From SHVO01 sp050246995 (GTDB taxonomy: Bacteria > Pseudomonadota > Alphaproteobacteria > Rhodospirillales > Rhodospirillaceae), in assembly GCA_050246995.1 (NCBI GenBank), contig JBFWVA010000009.1:1-64000 (forward strand): a stretch of DNA of 64,000 bases, given 5' to 3'. Every line of letters starts with the position of its first letter. The stretch's first letter is position 1. Under the pieces are notes generated by a model. The model worked only from the letters and a program-made list of their open reading frames with translations. It had not been told where the DNA came from and searched no databases. The position numbers and the translations under genes are program-made. Shown in pieces: positions 41,572 through 49,999 of this stretch.

Positions 41572-42347
41572 GCCTTCGGCCCCAAACCCCACTCTTTCGC
41601 CCACGACAGTCCCCGCAGCGTCTCGCCGCGCGGGTTGTATTCCATGCCGACCCAACCGTCGTAGCCCTGCCCGTCGAGGAAATCGAAGATGAACCGCCAA
41701 TTCACTTCATTGAACTTGTCCGGCTCGTGACGGCCCGGTACGCCGGCGACCTGCACATGCCCGATGATATCGAGATTATGCTCCAGGAAGTCGGCGAGGT
41801 TCCCCTGTGCGCGTTGCGCATGATAGGCGTCGAACAGCACTTTTAAATTCTTCTGTTCGAGGCGGCGCACAATGTCGGCGACCTGATCCGGGAACACCAG
41901 GAAATAGTCCGGGATCACCACGTTCTCGAGCACGATCTCCACTTCCTCTTTGCGCGCCCGTTCGCAGGCGTACACGATGTTCTTTTCGTAGGTCTCCATG
42001 GCGCCGTCTTCGTCCTGCGAAATGCAGCCCGCCATCACGTGGATCCGCGGGCATTCCGCCGTCTCGGCAAACGCAAGCGCGATATCGATGGTGTCACGGA
42101 ACTCGTCTTCACGGCCCGGTAAGGCCGCGAGACCGCGCTCACCCCCCTCCCAGTTGCCCGGCGGCGCGTTGATCAGCACAAGCGGCACGCCCGCCATACC
42201 GCACGCGTCGGCGATGTCGATAGCGTCAACGTGGTAAGGCAGTTGGCACTCGACCGCCTTGAAGCCGGCGTCGGCGGCGGCCTTGATGCGCTCCACGAAC
42301 GGAAGCTCGGTGAACAGAAGCGAGATATTGGCGGCGAAACGCGGCAT
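41568..42347 (-). CDS. Hydroxypyruvate isomerase-like TIM-barrel protein
   Basis: A 259-residue sugar-isomerase-type barrel (AP endonuclease 2 superfamily). Landmarks: FAANISLLFTELPFVERIKAAADAGFKAVE, LVLINAPPGNWEGGERGLAALPGREDEF, VLENVVIPDYF with the metal Glu, LFDAYHAQRAQGNL, HVQVAGVPGRHEPD, and GWVGMEYNPRG with the final Glu. It is close to Hyi/OtnI, which interconverts hydroxypyruvate and tartronate semialdehyde, although the LENVVIPDYF loop differs from the usual EPINxxDxPG. It is followed within 6 bp by no gene but preceded 6 bp by the ELM1 gene, so the two form an operon. Confidence 0.85.
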   Translation of the reverse strand: MPRFAANISLLFTELPFVERIKAAADAGFKAVECQLPYHVDAIDIADACGMAGVPLVLINAPPGNWEGGERGLAALPGREDEFRDTIDIALAFAETAECPRIHVMAGCISQDEDGAMETYEKNIVYACERARKEEVEIVLENVVIPDYFLVFPDQVADIVRRLEQKNLKVLFDAYHAQRAQGNLADFLEHNLDIIGHVQVAGVPGRHEPDKFNEVNWRFIFDFLDGQGYDGWVGMEYNPRGETLRGLSWAKEWGLGPKA

Positions 42348-42353
42348 GGGCTG

Positions 42354-43340
42354 TTATCCGAAACGGCGGCGAATGAGATTGTCGATCTTTTGCGCTACTT
42401 CCCCAGCCGCGTTCAAGGGTGGATGCGTCCAGCGCTCGAATTGCCCATCGAAGGGCCGCGCGAAGCCGGCATCGTACAGATGCCGGTGCAGGCGCGCATG
42501 TTTGGGTGCCACCATGCCCTCGGGCGAATAGATGTAAACCGGGGCCGAGGTCGCGCAGGCTTCCGAGCACATGGACACGGAATCGCCGGTCACCACGATC
42601 ACATCGGCTAAAGCGAGATAGCCGAAGTAGGGATTGTCGCCCCCAGCGCTCCAGAAGAACGCATGGTGCGGCACGTTCACCGCCGCTTTCATGGCCTCTT
42701 CCGCTGCCGCGCCCGTGCGCCGCGAACTCGCGAGCAGCACAGCCCCGCCTTCTCGCACGGCGACACTTGAAACCTCGGCGGCCAGCGTGCGCGCCAGATC
42801 CGCCGGGAACGGCTTGCGGTGGGTCGCACCGCCCACGATCAACGCGATGAGGGGCCTCGGTATGGCTCTGATCCGCCCGCGCCAGGCATCGGCGGCGCTG
42901 GCAAGGCGTTCCGTGGTCAATCGGTGCGGCGCGCCGGTGATGCGTATCACATTGGGCGCATCGCCCGTGGGCAGTTCGCAGTCATGGCGGGGCACGGCGA
43001 TCAGGTCGAAGTCCTCCGCGCCGCGCCGTCCCGGATTCATGATCTGCGCCAGGATTACCGGCTTACCGGCGTGCTTCTTGATCCAGCGCGCGATGGGCCC
43101 CGTACGCCGGCCTGCCGCGATCACCACATCCGGCCACGGCGGGCCGAAGGTCATGCGCGTTTCCGGCGCGAGGCCAATCAGGCTCGCCCCGGTCAGCGCG
43201 TTGGGAAGGCGCGCCAGCGGATTGTAGTGGATGGGGATGGCCTTGAAATCTCGGCCCAAGGCTTCGGCCACGCCCAGTGCCTGGGCCACATTGCCCGCGC
43301 GGTCGTCGGTCAGAACCCAGATCAGTGGTTGGCCGTGCAT
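42354..43340 (-). CDS. ELM1 (mitochondrial fission) family protein
   Basis: A 328-residue protein with the family pattern IWVLTDDRAGNVAQALGVAEALG, WPDVVIAAGRRTGPIARWIKKHAG, QIMNPGRRGAEDFDLIAVPRHD, LIALIVGGATHRKPF, LLASSRRTG and VVTGDSVSMCSEACAT. Eukaryotic ELM1 acts in plant mitochondrial fission; bacterial members have a GT-B glycosyltransferase-like shape and no proven function. The VTGDSVSM segment resembles the nucleotide-binding part of GT-B enzymes. It starts the two-gene operon with the isomerase-like gene. Confidence 0.88.
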   Translation of the reverse strand: MHGQPLIWVLTDDRAGNVAQALGVAEALGRDFKAIPIHYNPLARLPNALTGASLIGLAPETRMTFGPPWPDVVIAAGRRTGPIARWIKKHAGKPVILAQIMNPGRRGAEDFDLIAVPRHDCELPTGDAPNVIRITGAPHRLTTERLASAADAWRGRIRAIPRPLIALIVGGATHRKPFPADLARTLAAEVSSVAVREGGAVLLASSRRTGAAAEEAMKAAVNVPHHAFFWSAGGDNPYFGYLALADVIVVTGDSVSMCSEACATSAPVYIYSPEGMVAPKHARLHRHLYDAGFARPFDGQFERWTHPPLNAAGEVAQKIDNLIRRRFG

Positions 43341-43446
43341 CGAAAATCCCGGAATCCGTTGGGTTTTCTATAGCAGATTGCCGGGCGTTGTACCGTCCCC
43401 GCAATGCCGCTAAATAAAGCGAAATTTCGGGGAACAAGGACAGCTT

Positions 43447-44133
43447 ATGACCACAGCGCGCAACGCCCGTCAGACCGCCGCCGGCAAGATCGTCGCCAAA
43501 TTCCTGCTCGACATCAAAGCCGTGAACTTCCGCCCCGAGGAGCCCTACAAGCTCACCGCCGGCTGGGCCAGCCCGGTCTATATCGACTGTCGCAAGGTCA
43601 TCTCCTTCGTCGAAGCGCGCCAGACCATTACCCGCCTCGCGGCCGAAGAACTCAAAGAAGCCATCGGCCCGGGCAAGATCGACACCGTGGCGGGCGGCGA
43701 GACGGCCGGTATCCCTTACGCCGCCTGGATCTCGGACGCGCTCGGCGTTCCCATGCAATACGTGCGCAAGAAGCCCAAAGGTTTTGGCCGCATGGCGCAG
43801 ATCGAAGGTGAACTGCATGAAGGCCAGAACGTCATCCTGGTCGAAGACCTCGCCAGCAGCGGCGATTCAAAGATCGGCTTCGTGAAGGCTCTGCGCGACG
43901 CCGGTGCAAAATGTGATCACTGCCTGGTCGTGTTCTTCTACGGCGCCTTCCCCGGCGCGATTGAAATGCTCGCGAACGAAGGCATCAAGCTCCACTACCT
44001 CGCCACGTGGGCCGACGTCATTACCGTCGCCGAGGAAGGCAAATACTTCTCGCCGCAGGCCATCGCCGGCGTGAAGGAGTTCCTCAAAGACCCGATCGGC
44101 TGGTCTGTCGCACACGGCGGCAAAGGCGCTTAG
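43447..44133 (+). CDS. pyrE: Orotate phosphoribosyltransferase
   Basis: Makes orotidine monophosphate from orotate and PRPP in pyrimidine synthesis. The 228 residues include FRPEEPYKLTAGWASPVYIDCRK and AGGETAGIPYAAW, then the flexible-loop YVRKKPKGFGRMAQIEGEL. The PRPP-binding signature reads VILVEDLASSGDSK, a variant of the usual V-D-D-T-G form but with the acidic pair and small residues kept. The C-terminal extension (LATWADVITVA...) is normal for the proteobacterial form. It is divergent from the ELM1 gene. Confidence 0.93.
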   Translation: MTTARNARQTAAGKIVAKFLLDIKAVNFRPEEPYKLTAGWASPVYIDCRKVISFVEARQTITRLAAEELKEAIGPGKIDTVAGGETAGIPYAAWISDALGVPMQYVRKKPKGFGRMAQIEGELHEGQNVILVEDLASSGDSKIGFVKALRDAGAKCDHCLVVFFYGAFPGAIEMLANEGIKLHYLATWADVITVAEEGKYFSPQAIAGVKEFLKDPIGWSVAHGGKGA

Positions 44134-44148
44134 GCGTCCACCAACCTC

Positions 44149-44251
44149 GTCATCCTTGCGGCCGTGAGGCCGCGAGGAACCAGGGGTTTGTCGTTTTAAG
44201 ACCTGAAAACGACAAACCCCTGATTCCTCGGCGCTGCGCGCCAAGGACGAC
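44149..44251. repeat. 103-bp intergenic palindrome (RIME-like element)
   Basis: Inner arms of 23 bp (44175-44197 with 44206-44228) match with one mismatch around an 8-base loop. Outer arms GTCATCCTTG and CAAGGACGAC extend the fold. The phrase GAGGAACCAGGGG and the ATTCCTCGG...AAGGACGAC end resemble the intergenic palindromes dispersed in alphaproteobacterial genomes. It lies between two converging genes and can also serve as a terminator. Confidence 0.75.
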
Positions 44252-44260
44252 AGCACATTT

Positions 44261-44986
44261 TCAAAACAACGAGCCCTGGACTGGCGGCTTCAGCGTGATT
44301 GGCGCGGTCTCAACGACCGGCGTTATAAGTGACGCGTCATCATTGCGCACATTTCCGACCCGTTCGTCGACGGGCCACACGTGCATTTCTTCCGAAGGAA
44401 AAGGCCGCAACAACATCTTTAGGTTCTCGGGGTTGCTCTCGACCTCGCCTAGCCACTCAGGCCAATCCTTCTCATCGAGGATGACGGGCATTCGGTCGTG
44501 GAGCGGACGCATGAGATCGTTGGAGTCGGTGGTGATGATAGTACACGACAGCACCACTTCGCCAGTGGGCCCCTGCCACTCGTCCCATAATCCGGCCATG
44601 ACCGTGAGGCGATCATTGACGCATGCAATCGCGAACGGTTTCTTGTCGCCTTTGCGCCATTCATAAAAGCCATCCGTAATCACGAGACAGCGCCGGCCCT
44701 TCTTCCAGCTCTCGCGAAAGCTTGACGTCGTTTCGATTGTCTCGGCCCTGGCGTTGAACGTGGCGAATTTCATTTTCGCCTCCTTGGCCCATCCGGGTAT
44801 TAGGCCCCAGCGCATCTTCATGGGCGTACGCTCTCGCGTCGCGGAGTCCAGTACGCAACAAAGGATGTCTTGCGTGGGCGCAAGGTTCCAGGTCGGCATG
44901 AGGTTGGGCGCCGCGCGCTGCGCGCCGAACTTTATTTGCCGCCTGATTTCAGAATAGTCCTTAGGAAGCCTGGCGCGTCCGCACAT
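44261..44986 (-). CDS. SOS response-associated peptidase (SRAP; YedK/HMCES family)
   Basis: Forms a thiazolidine crosslink with abasic sites in single-stranded DNA and shields them. Cys2 is the nucleophile (MCGRARLP). The active site is completed by FNARAET (Asn), GFYEWRKGDK (Glu) and PLHDRMPVIL (His). The region SFRESWKKGRRCLVITDGFYEW is typical of the family. The length of 241 is standard. It starts 6 bp after the stop of the S1/P1 nuclease gene on the same strand. Confidence 0.95.
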   Translation of the reverse strand: MCGRARLPKDYSEIRRQIKFGAQRAAPNLMPTWNLAPTQDILCCVLDSATRERTPMKMRWGLIPGWAKEAKMKFATFNARAETIETTSSFRESWKKGRRCLVITDGFYEWRKGDKKPFAIACVNDRLTVMAGLWDEWQGPTGEVVLSCTIITTDSNDLMRPLHDRMPVILDEKDWPEWLGEVESNPENLKMLLRPFPSEEMHVWPVDERVGNVRNDDASLITPVVETAPITLKPPVQGSLF

Positions 44987-44992
44987 CGGTGA

Positions 44993-45790
44993 TTATCTCA
45001 GCGCTTCGTTCAAGACATGTCCGAGGCGCATCCCCGCCTTGGCGATGCGGTCCAGCGCGACCGGCATGTTTTGCTTGAGATAGACCTCGTCGAAGACAAG
45101 CCCGCCCGGATTGCCGACATATCCCGTCGCGGGCGTGCGCATGATCCACAGGCTCTCCGTCGCCCACTCCGCTGGCGGCGTCTCGATCCATTCCACGAAC
45201 AGCCGGTCAAGCGGCGTATAGGCTTGATATGTCGCGCGCAACGATTCCAATGCCTGCGGATCGGTGGCGAGGATGTCCTCGTCCCATATCGCGCGCATGG
45301 TCGTCGCTTTGCCGAGGAAGGTTGCTTGGATGCCATCGCCGCCGCGGTCCTCCGCGAAACCGACCCGCAACGGCTCGTGGATGTCGCCTATAAAATGCGA
45401 GAGGAACTTCAGCGCCGTCGCACGCTCTTCGCGCGGCGCGCCGCTCTTGAGGACAGCGAGGTTGCGGTCGATCTCACGGATCAAACAACTCGTCTTCTCG
45501 GGGCAATCGCGCGCTTCATCGACGGCGCGCGCATCCTTGGGTACGTAGACCACATGCCAAGCGGCGGTATCCGGATGTTCGTCTCGGTGGTGGTTGGCCC
45601 ACGCGCAGGCATCTGCGAACTCCGCCTCGCCCGCAGCGCCGAGCAATTCGTTCACCTCGCCGCGCTGCTTTTCCTGCAAGCTGTCCCAGGCCACATGGCA
45701 CACCATACGATGTCCGGCATCGCCCCACGCCAAAGCCGGTGCGGTCATGGCGCAGGTGACAAAAACACAAATAGTGAAACGGCGGATCAT
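44993..45790 (-). CDS. S1/P1-type exported nuclease
   Basis: The ATG at 45790 has GGGAAAGAG upstream and gives 265 residues with a signal peptide (FTICVFVTCAMTAPALA). The mature N-terminus is WGDAGH, where Trp1 amine and carbonyl bind zinc. Further zinc ligands are seen in CAWANHHRDEHPD, WHVVYV, HFIGDIHEPLRVGFAEDRGGD and TMRAIWDEDI. The Asp/His set of the tri-zinc site appears complete, so the enzyme should cut single-stranded nucleic acid outside the cytosol. It is upstream of the SRAP gene on the same strand. Confidence 0.93.
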   Translation of the reverse strand: MIRRFTICVFVTCAMTAPALAWGDAGHRMVCHVAWDSLQEKQRGEVNELLGAAGEAEFADACAWANHHRDEHPDTAAWHVVYVPKDARAVDEARDCPEKTSCLIREIDRNLAVLKSGAPREERATALKFLSHFIGDIHEPLRVGFAEDRGGDGIQATFLGKATTMRAIWDEDILATDPQALESLRATYQAYTPLDRLFVEWIETPPAEWATESLWIMRTPATGYVGNPGGLVFDEVYLKQNMPVALDRIAKAGMRLGHVLNEALR

Positions 45791-45845
45791 CTCTTTCCCC
45801 TCGCGAACGCCGGGCATCATAGGGCCGGCGCTGGAGAAGAGGTAG

Positions 45846-47414
45846 TTACGCCGTGCCGTGCGGTTCGGCGCCAGCCACCGGCAGGCTCACCGTCACGCGC
45901 AGGCCGCCCTCGGTGCGGTTCGTGAGTTCCACGTCCCCGCCCATGCTGCGGATGGCGTTGCGCGCGATGGTGAGGCCAAGTCCCGCCCCGCCGGTCTCGC
46001 GCGAGCGCGAGCTTTCCAGGCGCACGAACGGCTGGAACACGCGGTCCATTTCATGCGCCGGCACGCCGGGGCCGATATCGTCGACATAGATGCGCAGTTC
46101 GCCCGTCGTCGGCACCATCGTCACCTGGGCGGTCTTGCCGTATTTCAGCGCGTTGTCGACCAGGTTAGTGATCGCGCGCTTGAACGCCAGCGGACGGGTC
46201 AGAAACTCTAGGCTATCGGGTCCGGTGTAAGCCACCTCGCGGCCCGAGAAACTTAGGTCGCTGCACAAGGACGCCACCACCGCCGCCACGTCGATGTGCG
46301 ACGCCGGTTCGTTCGCCGCATCATCGCGCGCGAACACGAGCGTCTCGGCGATCATCGCCTCCATTTCATTGAGGTCGTGCATCATCTTTTCGCGCTGCTG
46401 GTCGTCTTCGACGAACTCGGCGCGCAAGCGTAAGCGTGTAATGGGCGTCCGCAGATCGTGGCTGATGGCCGCCAGCATCTGCGTGCGGTCCTGGATGTAT
46501 CGCTTCACGCGCGTCTGCATAGTGTTGAAGGCGCGCGTCGCCCGGCGCACCTCCGGCGGCCCCTTCTCGCTCAGGGGCTCCGCATTCACATCCACGCCTA
46601 GCCGTTCCGCCGCAGCCGCGAACACAGGCAACGGCGCGGTGGCGCGCGACACGCCCCACAGCGCGACACCCATCAGCAACACCGAAACGGCCGCCAACCA
46701 ATAGGGAAAAGCCGTCAGGCCCGGAGGCTCGGCGATATTGAGAACCACACGCGCATTAAACCAGCGCGTGGAATTCACCGGCCGCACCGAAACGCGGAAC
46801 ATCACCGCGTCGGCCACCGGAAGGGTGCCACCCAGCGAACGCAAGCTATGGATGGCACGCCGTGAGAACTCCCCGCTGTCGCGCGGACGGTCGTCCCCGG
46901 CCGCGGGCGACGGCGGAAAATCTTCCGGGATGGAATGGGAGTCCGCCGACTGCTGACCTTGCGAGGGATCGCCCAGGGGAAAATGCGGATCCATGTCCGT
47001 CACCTGGTCCATGGCTTCCATGAACGGCAGGTTCTCGAAGGCGCGGTCGTCGAACAGGCTGTCGGCGCGGATTTCGGCGTCACGCGGGAATTCGCGCCTG
47101 AGCGCGCGCAGGAAAATCCGCGACGGCAACTGGCGGTCGGAGTTCTTTACGAGGGGCTGCGTGTTGAAGGTCATTCGCATGACCGGCGAGTTCAGGCGTT
47201 GCAGCAGCTCGATCTGGTCTTGGCGCGTGGGGGCGCGCTCCAGCATGCGCCGGATGACGATGATCTGCTCCGCGCCTTGCGTGGCGGCGCCCACCGCCGC
47301 CCACTCATCACGGAAGCCGTAATAAAAGAATAGCGCTGCTAGGTTGGTCCCGGCGACCACCAGCAAAAGAACCGCGAATACCCGAGCCCGAAGGCTCAGT
47401 AGCGGTAATCTCAT
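45846..47414 (-). CDS. EnvZ-type sensor histidine kinase
   Basis: A 522-residue kinase with TM1 (about 10-30), a large periplasmic sensor region (about 31-235; predicted unstructured around 150-190, rich in Ser, Pro and Asp), TM2 (about 236-256) and a HAMP domain. H319 is in AAISHDLRTPITRLR; N box is NLVDNALKYG; G1 reads DDIGPGVP; G2 is GGAGLGLTIARN. The ATG overlaps the response-regulator stop (ATGA), so both are co-translated. The sensor region resembles no known one by eye. Confidence 0.93.
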   Translation of the reverse strand: MRLPLLSLRARVFAVLLLVVAGTNLAALFFYYGFRDEWAAVGAATQGAEQIIVIRRMLERAPTRQDQIELLQRLNSPVMRMTFNTQPLVKNSDRQLPSRIFLRALRREFPRDAEIRADSLFDDRAFENLPFMEAMDQVTDMDPHFPLGDPSQGQQSADSHSIPEDFPPSPAAGDDRPRDSGEFSRRAIHSLRSLGGTLPVADAVMFRVSVRPVNSTRWFNARVVLNIAEPPGLTAFPYWLAAVSVLLMGVALWGVSRATAPLPVFAAAAERLGVDVNAEPLSEKGPPEVRRATRAFNTMQTRVKRYIQDRTQMLAAISHDLRTPITRLRLRAEFVEDDQQREKMMHDLNEMEAMIAETLVFARDDAANEPASHIDVAAVVASLCSDLSFSGREVAYTGPDSLEFLTRPLAFKRAITNLVDNALKYGKTAQVTMVPTTGELRIYVDDIGPGVPAHEMDRVFQPFVRLESSRSRETGGAGLGLTIARNAIRSMGGDVELTNRTEGGLRVTVSLPVAGAEPHGTA

Positions 47415-48145
47415 GAAGCCTGGACTTCGGGGGTGAACATATAACCGCCGCCACGAACCGTTTTGATCAGATTTGGATTCTTAGGATCCATCTCGATCTT
47501 ACGACGAAGGCGGCCGACTTGCACGTCGATGGAACGGTCGAACGGGATCGCGGCACGGCCGCGCGCCATATCCAGCAATTGATCGCGGTTCAGCACGCGG
47601 CGCGGGTGATCCACGAAAGCGACCAGAAGATCGTATTCACCGGCCGTGAGCGCGATGTCCGAACCCGAACGGTGCAGAGTGCGGGTCGCGGAATCGAGCA
47701 CGAAATCGGCGAAGGCCACCTTGGCCGGACGGTCGTCGTCGGTTTCCACGGCGACCCCGTTGGACGAACGGCGCAGCACCGCTTTGATGCGGGCGGCCAG
47801 TTCACGTGGATTGAAGGGTTTTGCCATATAATCGTCGGCGCCCACTTCCAGGCCGATGATGCGGTCCACTTCCTCGCCCATCGCGGTCAGCATGATGATG
47901 GGGATCGAGGACTCGCTGCGGACTTGGCGGCACAAGGTCAGCCCGTCTTCACCCGGCATCATCAGGTCCAGTACTACGAGGTCGAAGGACCAGTCCTGCA
48001 GCGCCTGGCGCATCTCGCGGCCGTCCTTGGCGGTGGTGACGCGGAAGTCGTGCTTGGACAGAAAGCGCGAGAGCAGATCGCGGATCTCGGCATCGTCATC
48101 GACGATGAGGATGTGGGGCTTCGGCGTTTCGCTGGCGGTGGACAT
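47411..48145 (-). CDS. OmpR-type response regulator
   Basis: A 244-residue regulator. The receiver domain has DDD at 16-18, phospho-acceptor Asp in LVVLDLMMPGEDG and Lys in YMAKPFNPRE. The winged-helix domain has LTAGEYDLLVAFVDHPRRVLNRDQLLDMARGR, then SIDVQVGRLRRKIEMDP and TVRGGGYMF, close to OmpR. It is cotranslated with the EnvZ-type kinase. The upstream spacer carries a poly-C run and four GTTACAC boxes, candidate sites for autoregulation. Confidence 0.94.
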   Translation of the reverse strand: MSTASETPKPHILIVDDDAEIRDLLSRFLSKHDFRVTTAKDGREMRQALQDWSFDLVVLDLMMPGEDGLTLCRQVRSESSIPIIMLTAMGEEVDRIIGLEVGADDYMAKPFNPRELAARIKAVLRRSSNGVAVETDDDRPAKVAFADFVLDSATRTLHRSGSDIALTAGEYDLLVAFVDHPRRVLNRDQLLDMARGRAAIPFDRSIDVQVGRLRRKIEMDPKNPNLIKTVRGGGYMFTPEVQAS

Positions 48146-48189
48146 TTTTATCTTCCCGGATGGTCAGAAAACCTGCCCCAAGTGTAGGG

Positions 48190-48201
48190 CCCCCCCCCCC
48201 C
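48190..48201. repeat. Homopolymer run of 12 C
   Basis: Twelve consecutive C residues lie 45 bp upstream of the response-regulator ATG (poly-G on the coding strand). Such a run is prone to slippage and can change promoter or leader spacing. An assembly error is also possible. Confidence 0.85.
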
Positions 48202-48258
48202 ATGTCCAAGAAACCATTGGGAAAAATAGTGCAACGCGCTGTAAGCGGAGCGGCTTCT

Positions 48259-48330
48259 GTTACACGACGTTACACCAAAAACAGGGTGCGGTTACACCCT
48301 TCACAGTCGCGCGACATCCATAGGTTACAC
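48259..48330. promoter_or_regulatory. Four helically phased GTTACAC boxes
   Basis: GTTACAC occurs at 48259, 48269, 48291 and 48324, with gaps of 10, 22 and 33 bp, close to whole turns. All four copies are on one face. The first two form a 10-bp-spaced tandem of the type bound by OmpR-family dimers. The spacer lies between the OmpR-type gene and the small exported-protein gene, so both may be controlled from here. Confidence 0.6.
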
Positions 48331-48401
48331 GCCGGATTCCATAATCCTGGACGTATTATTTGCAAGACCATCGATCGCGTCCCCATGTTCACGAAGGCCC
48401 C

Positions 48402-48638
48402 ATGACCCGTACCGCTACTTTCTCCGGCACCATCCTCATCGTCGCCGGTTTTGTCGCGACCTCCATCGCGGCCGAACCCGAAAGCACCGAGCGCCGCGAA
48501 CGCTTCGACGCGCGCCCGGCGGGCGGCGATCTCACGAAGCTCATGATCGACGCCGCGGCGGACACATACAACGCGCATGTCGAGATTATCGCGAATGATG
48601 ACCACGGCTTTGCCGTCGAGATATCGCCGGCACGCTGA
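48402..48638 (+). CDS. Small exported protein of unknown function
   Basis: The ATG at 48402 follows GAAGG and gives 78 residues: MTRTATFSGTILIVAGFVATSIAAEPEST is a signal peptide, and the mature part of about 50 residues is polar, without Cys. It includes LTKLMIDAAADTYNAHVEIIANDDHG. There is no family match by eye. It is divergent from the OmpR-type regulator across the GTTACAC boxes, so it could be a regulated target or part of the sensing circuit. Confidence 0.55.
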   Translation: MTRTATFSGTILIVAGFVATSIAAEPESTERRERFDARPAGGDLTKLMIDAAADTYNAHVEIIANDDHGFAVEISPAR

Positions 48639-48841
48639 ACAGGAATTGCGGCGACAGAAGTTAGGGGCGCAGGCCGCGCCCCTTCCGAGACCGGTCCTTA
48701 CGGAAGCCTCTCCCCTCTGCGGCTTCCCTCCTCCCCTAGGGTGGACCGGTAAAACCCCGGCGGTGACCCCCCTCATCGCCGGGGTATATTTTCAGCCGCA
48801 AAGTTCTTGTTTTGTTCTTTTTCCGAGCCTATGATTCCGGA

Positions 48842-49999
48842 ATGTCACCCGGTTCAGCCCGAAAGCCCCCAAATCCAAATCCCCGCAACGAGGCGCGTTA
48901 TATGGGCGGCGCGCTCGAAGGGACCGTGGGCGTGCACCCGGACGCGCGTAGGGGCCGTGGAGCCGTCAGCAACGCCTCTGGGCGGTATGAAAGCCGGGGC
49001 ACGGTCGCCCTGGACGACGGGTGGGACAATCTCGACGCCCCGGCCCCGCCGCTGCGCACCGAGATCTTGAGGGATTCCACCCGCACCATCATCGCCCGCA
49101 ACACCTCGCCCGACATCAGCTTCGACCGGTCCATCAACGCGTATCGAGGCTGCGAGCACGGCTGCACCTATTGCTTCGCCCGGCCGACCCACGCCTATCT
49201 CGGCATGTCGCCGGGGCTCGATTTCGAGAGCAAGATATTCGCAAAGCCCGACGCCGCGCACCTTCTCGACAAAGAGCTGCGCGCGCCCAGCTATCGATGC
49301 CGCACCATGGCCATGGGCGCCAACACCGATCCCTATCAGCCCGCCGAGCGGACCTACAAAATCACGCGCTCCATCCTCGAGGTGCTCGCGCGCTTCAATC
49401 ATCCGGTGGGCATCGTCACCAAGTCGGCGTTGGTCGCGCGCGATGCCGACATCTTGCACGCCATGGCCAAGAAGAACCTCGCGCGGGTCTCGCTGTCGAT
49501 CACCTCGCTCGATCATAGCCTTTCGCGAAAAATGGAACCGCGCGCCTCCACGCCGCAGCGGCGCCTTGCCGCGATCAAGGACCTCAGCAGCCTCGGTGTT
49601 CCGACGGGCGTGATGTTCGCCCCTGCCATTCCCGGTCTCAACGATCACGAACTCGAAGGCGTGCTCGAAGCCGCGCGCGACGCCGGGGCGACGTCGGCGG
49701 GTTACGTCATGCTGCGTCTGCCGCTCGAAGTGAAGGATTTGTTCCAGGAGTGGCTGACGGCGAGCGTACCCGAACGAGCCTCACGCGTGATGAGCCTAAT
49801 CCGCGCGATGCGCGGCGGCCTCGATTACGACCCGAAGTGGGGCGAACGGATGACCGGCAATGGACCCATCGCCGAAGCTCTGGCGGATCGCTTCAGGCTG
49901 GCCTGCAAGCGCCTCGGCCTCAACAAACCGCAGGCGCCCCTGGACACGGCTCAGTTCAAGCCCCCGCCGCGGGCTGGCGATCAGCTCGCATTGTTCTAA
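48842..49999 (+). CDS. PA0069-family radical SAM protein (SplB-like)
   Basis: A radical SAM enzyme of about 385 residues. The cluster motif is GCEHGCTYCFAR (Cx3Cx2C). Before it comes the family stretch SPDISFDRSINAYRGCEHG, and after it AYLGMSPGLDFESKIFAKPDA, MAMGANTDPYQPAER and TKSALVARD. The family is related to spore photoproduct lyase-like proteins but has no assigned substrate. The start is unsure: 48842 gives the full N-terminus, while ATG 48902 has a better ribosome site (GAGG) and still keeps RGRGAVSN. Its 3' end overlaps the converging PAS gene by 44 bp. Confidence 0.9.
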   Translation: MSPGSARKPPNPNPRNEARYMGGALEGTVGVHPDARRGRGAVSNASGRYESRGTVALDDGWDNLDAPAPPLRTEILRDSTRTIIARNTSPDISFDRSINAYRGCEHGCTYCFARPTHAYLGMSPGLDFESKIFAKPDAAHLLDKELRAPSYRCRTMAMGANTDPYQPAERTYKITRSILEVLARFNHPVGIVTKSALVARDADILHAMAKKNLARVSLSITSLDHSLSRKMEPRASTPQRRLAAIKDLSSLGVPTGVMFAPAIPGLNDHELEGVLEAARDAGATSAGYVMLRLPLEVKDLFQEWLTASVPERASRVMSLIRAMRGGLDYDPKWGERMTGNGPIAEALADRFRLACKRLGLNKPQAPLDTAQFKPPPRAGDQLALF

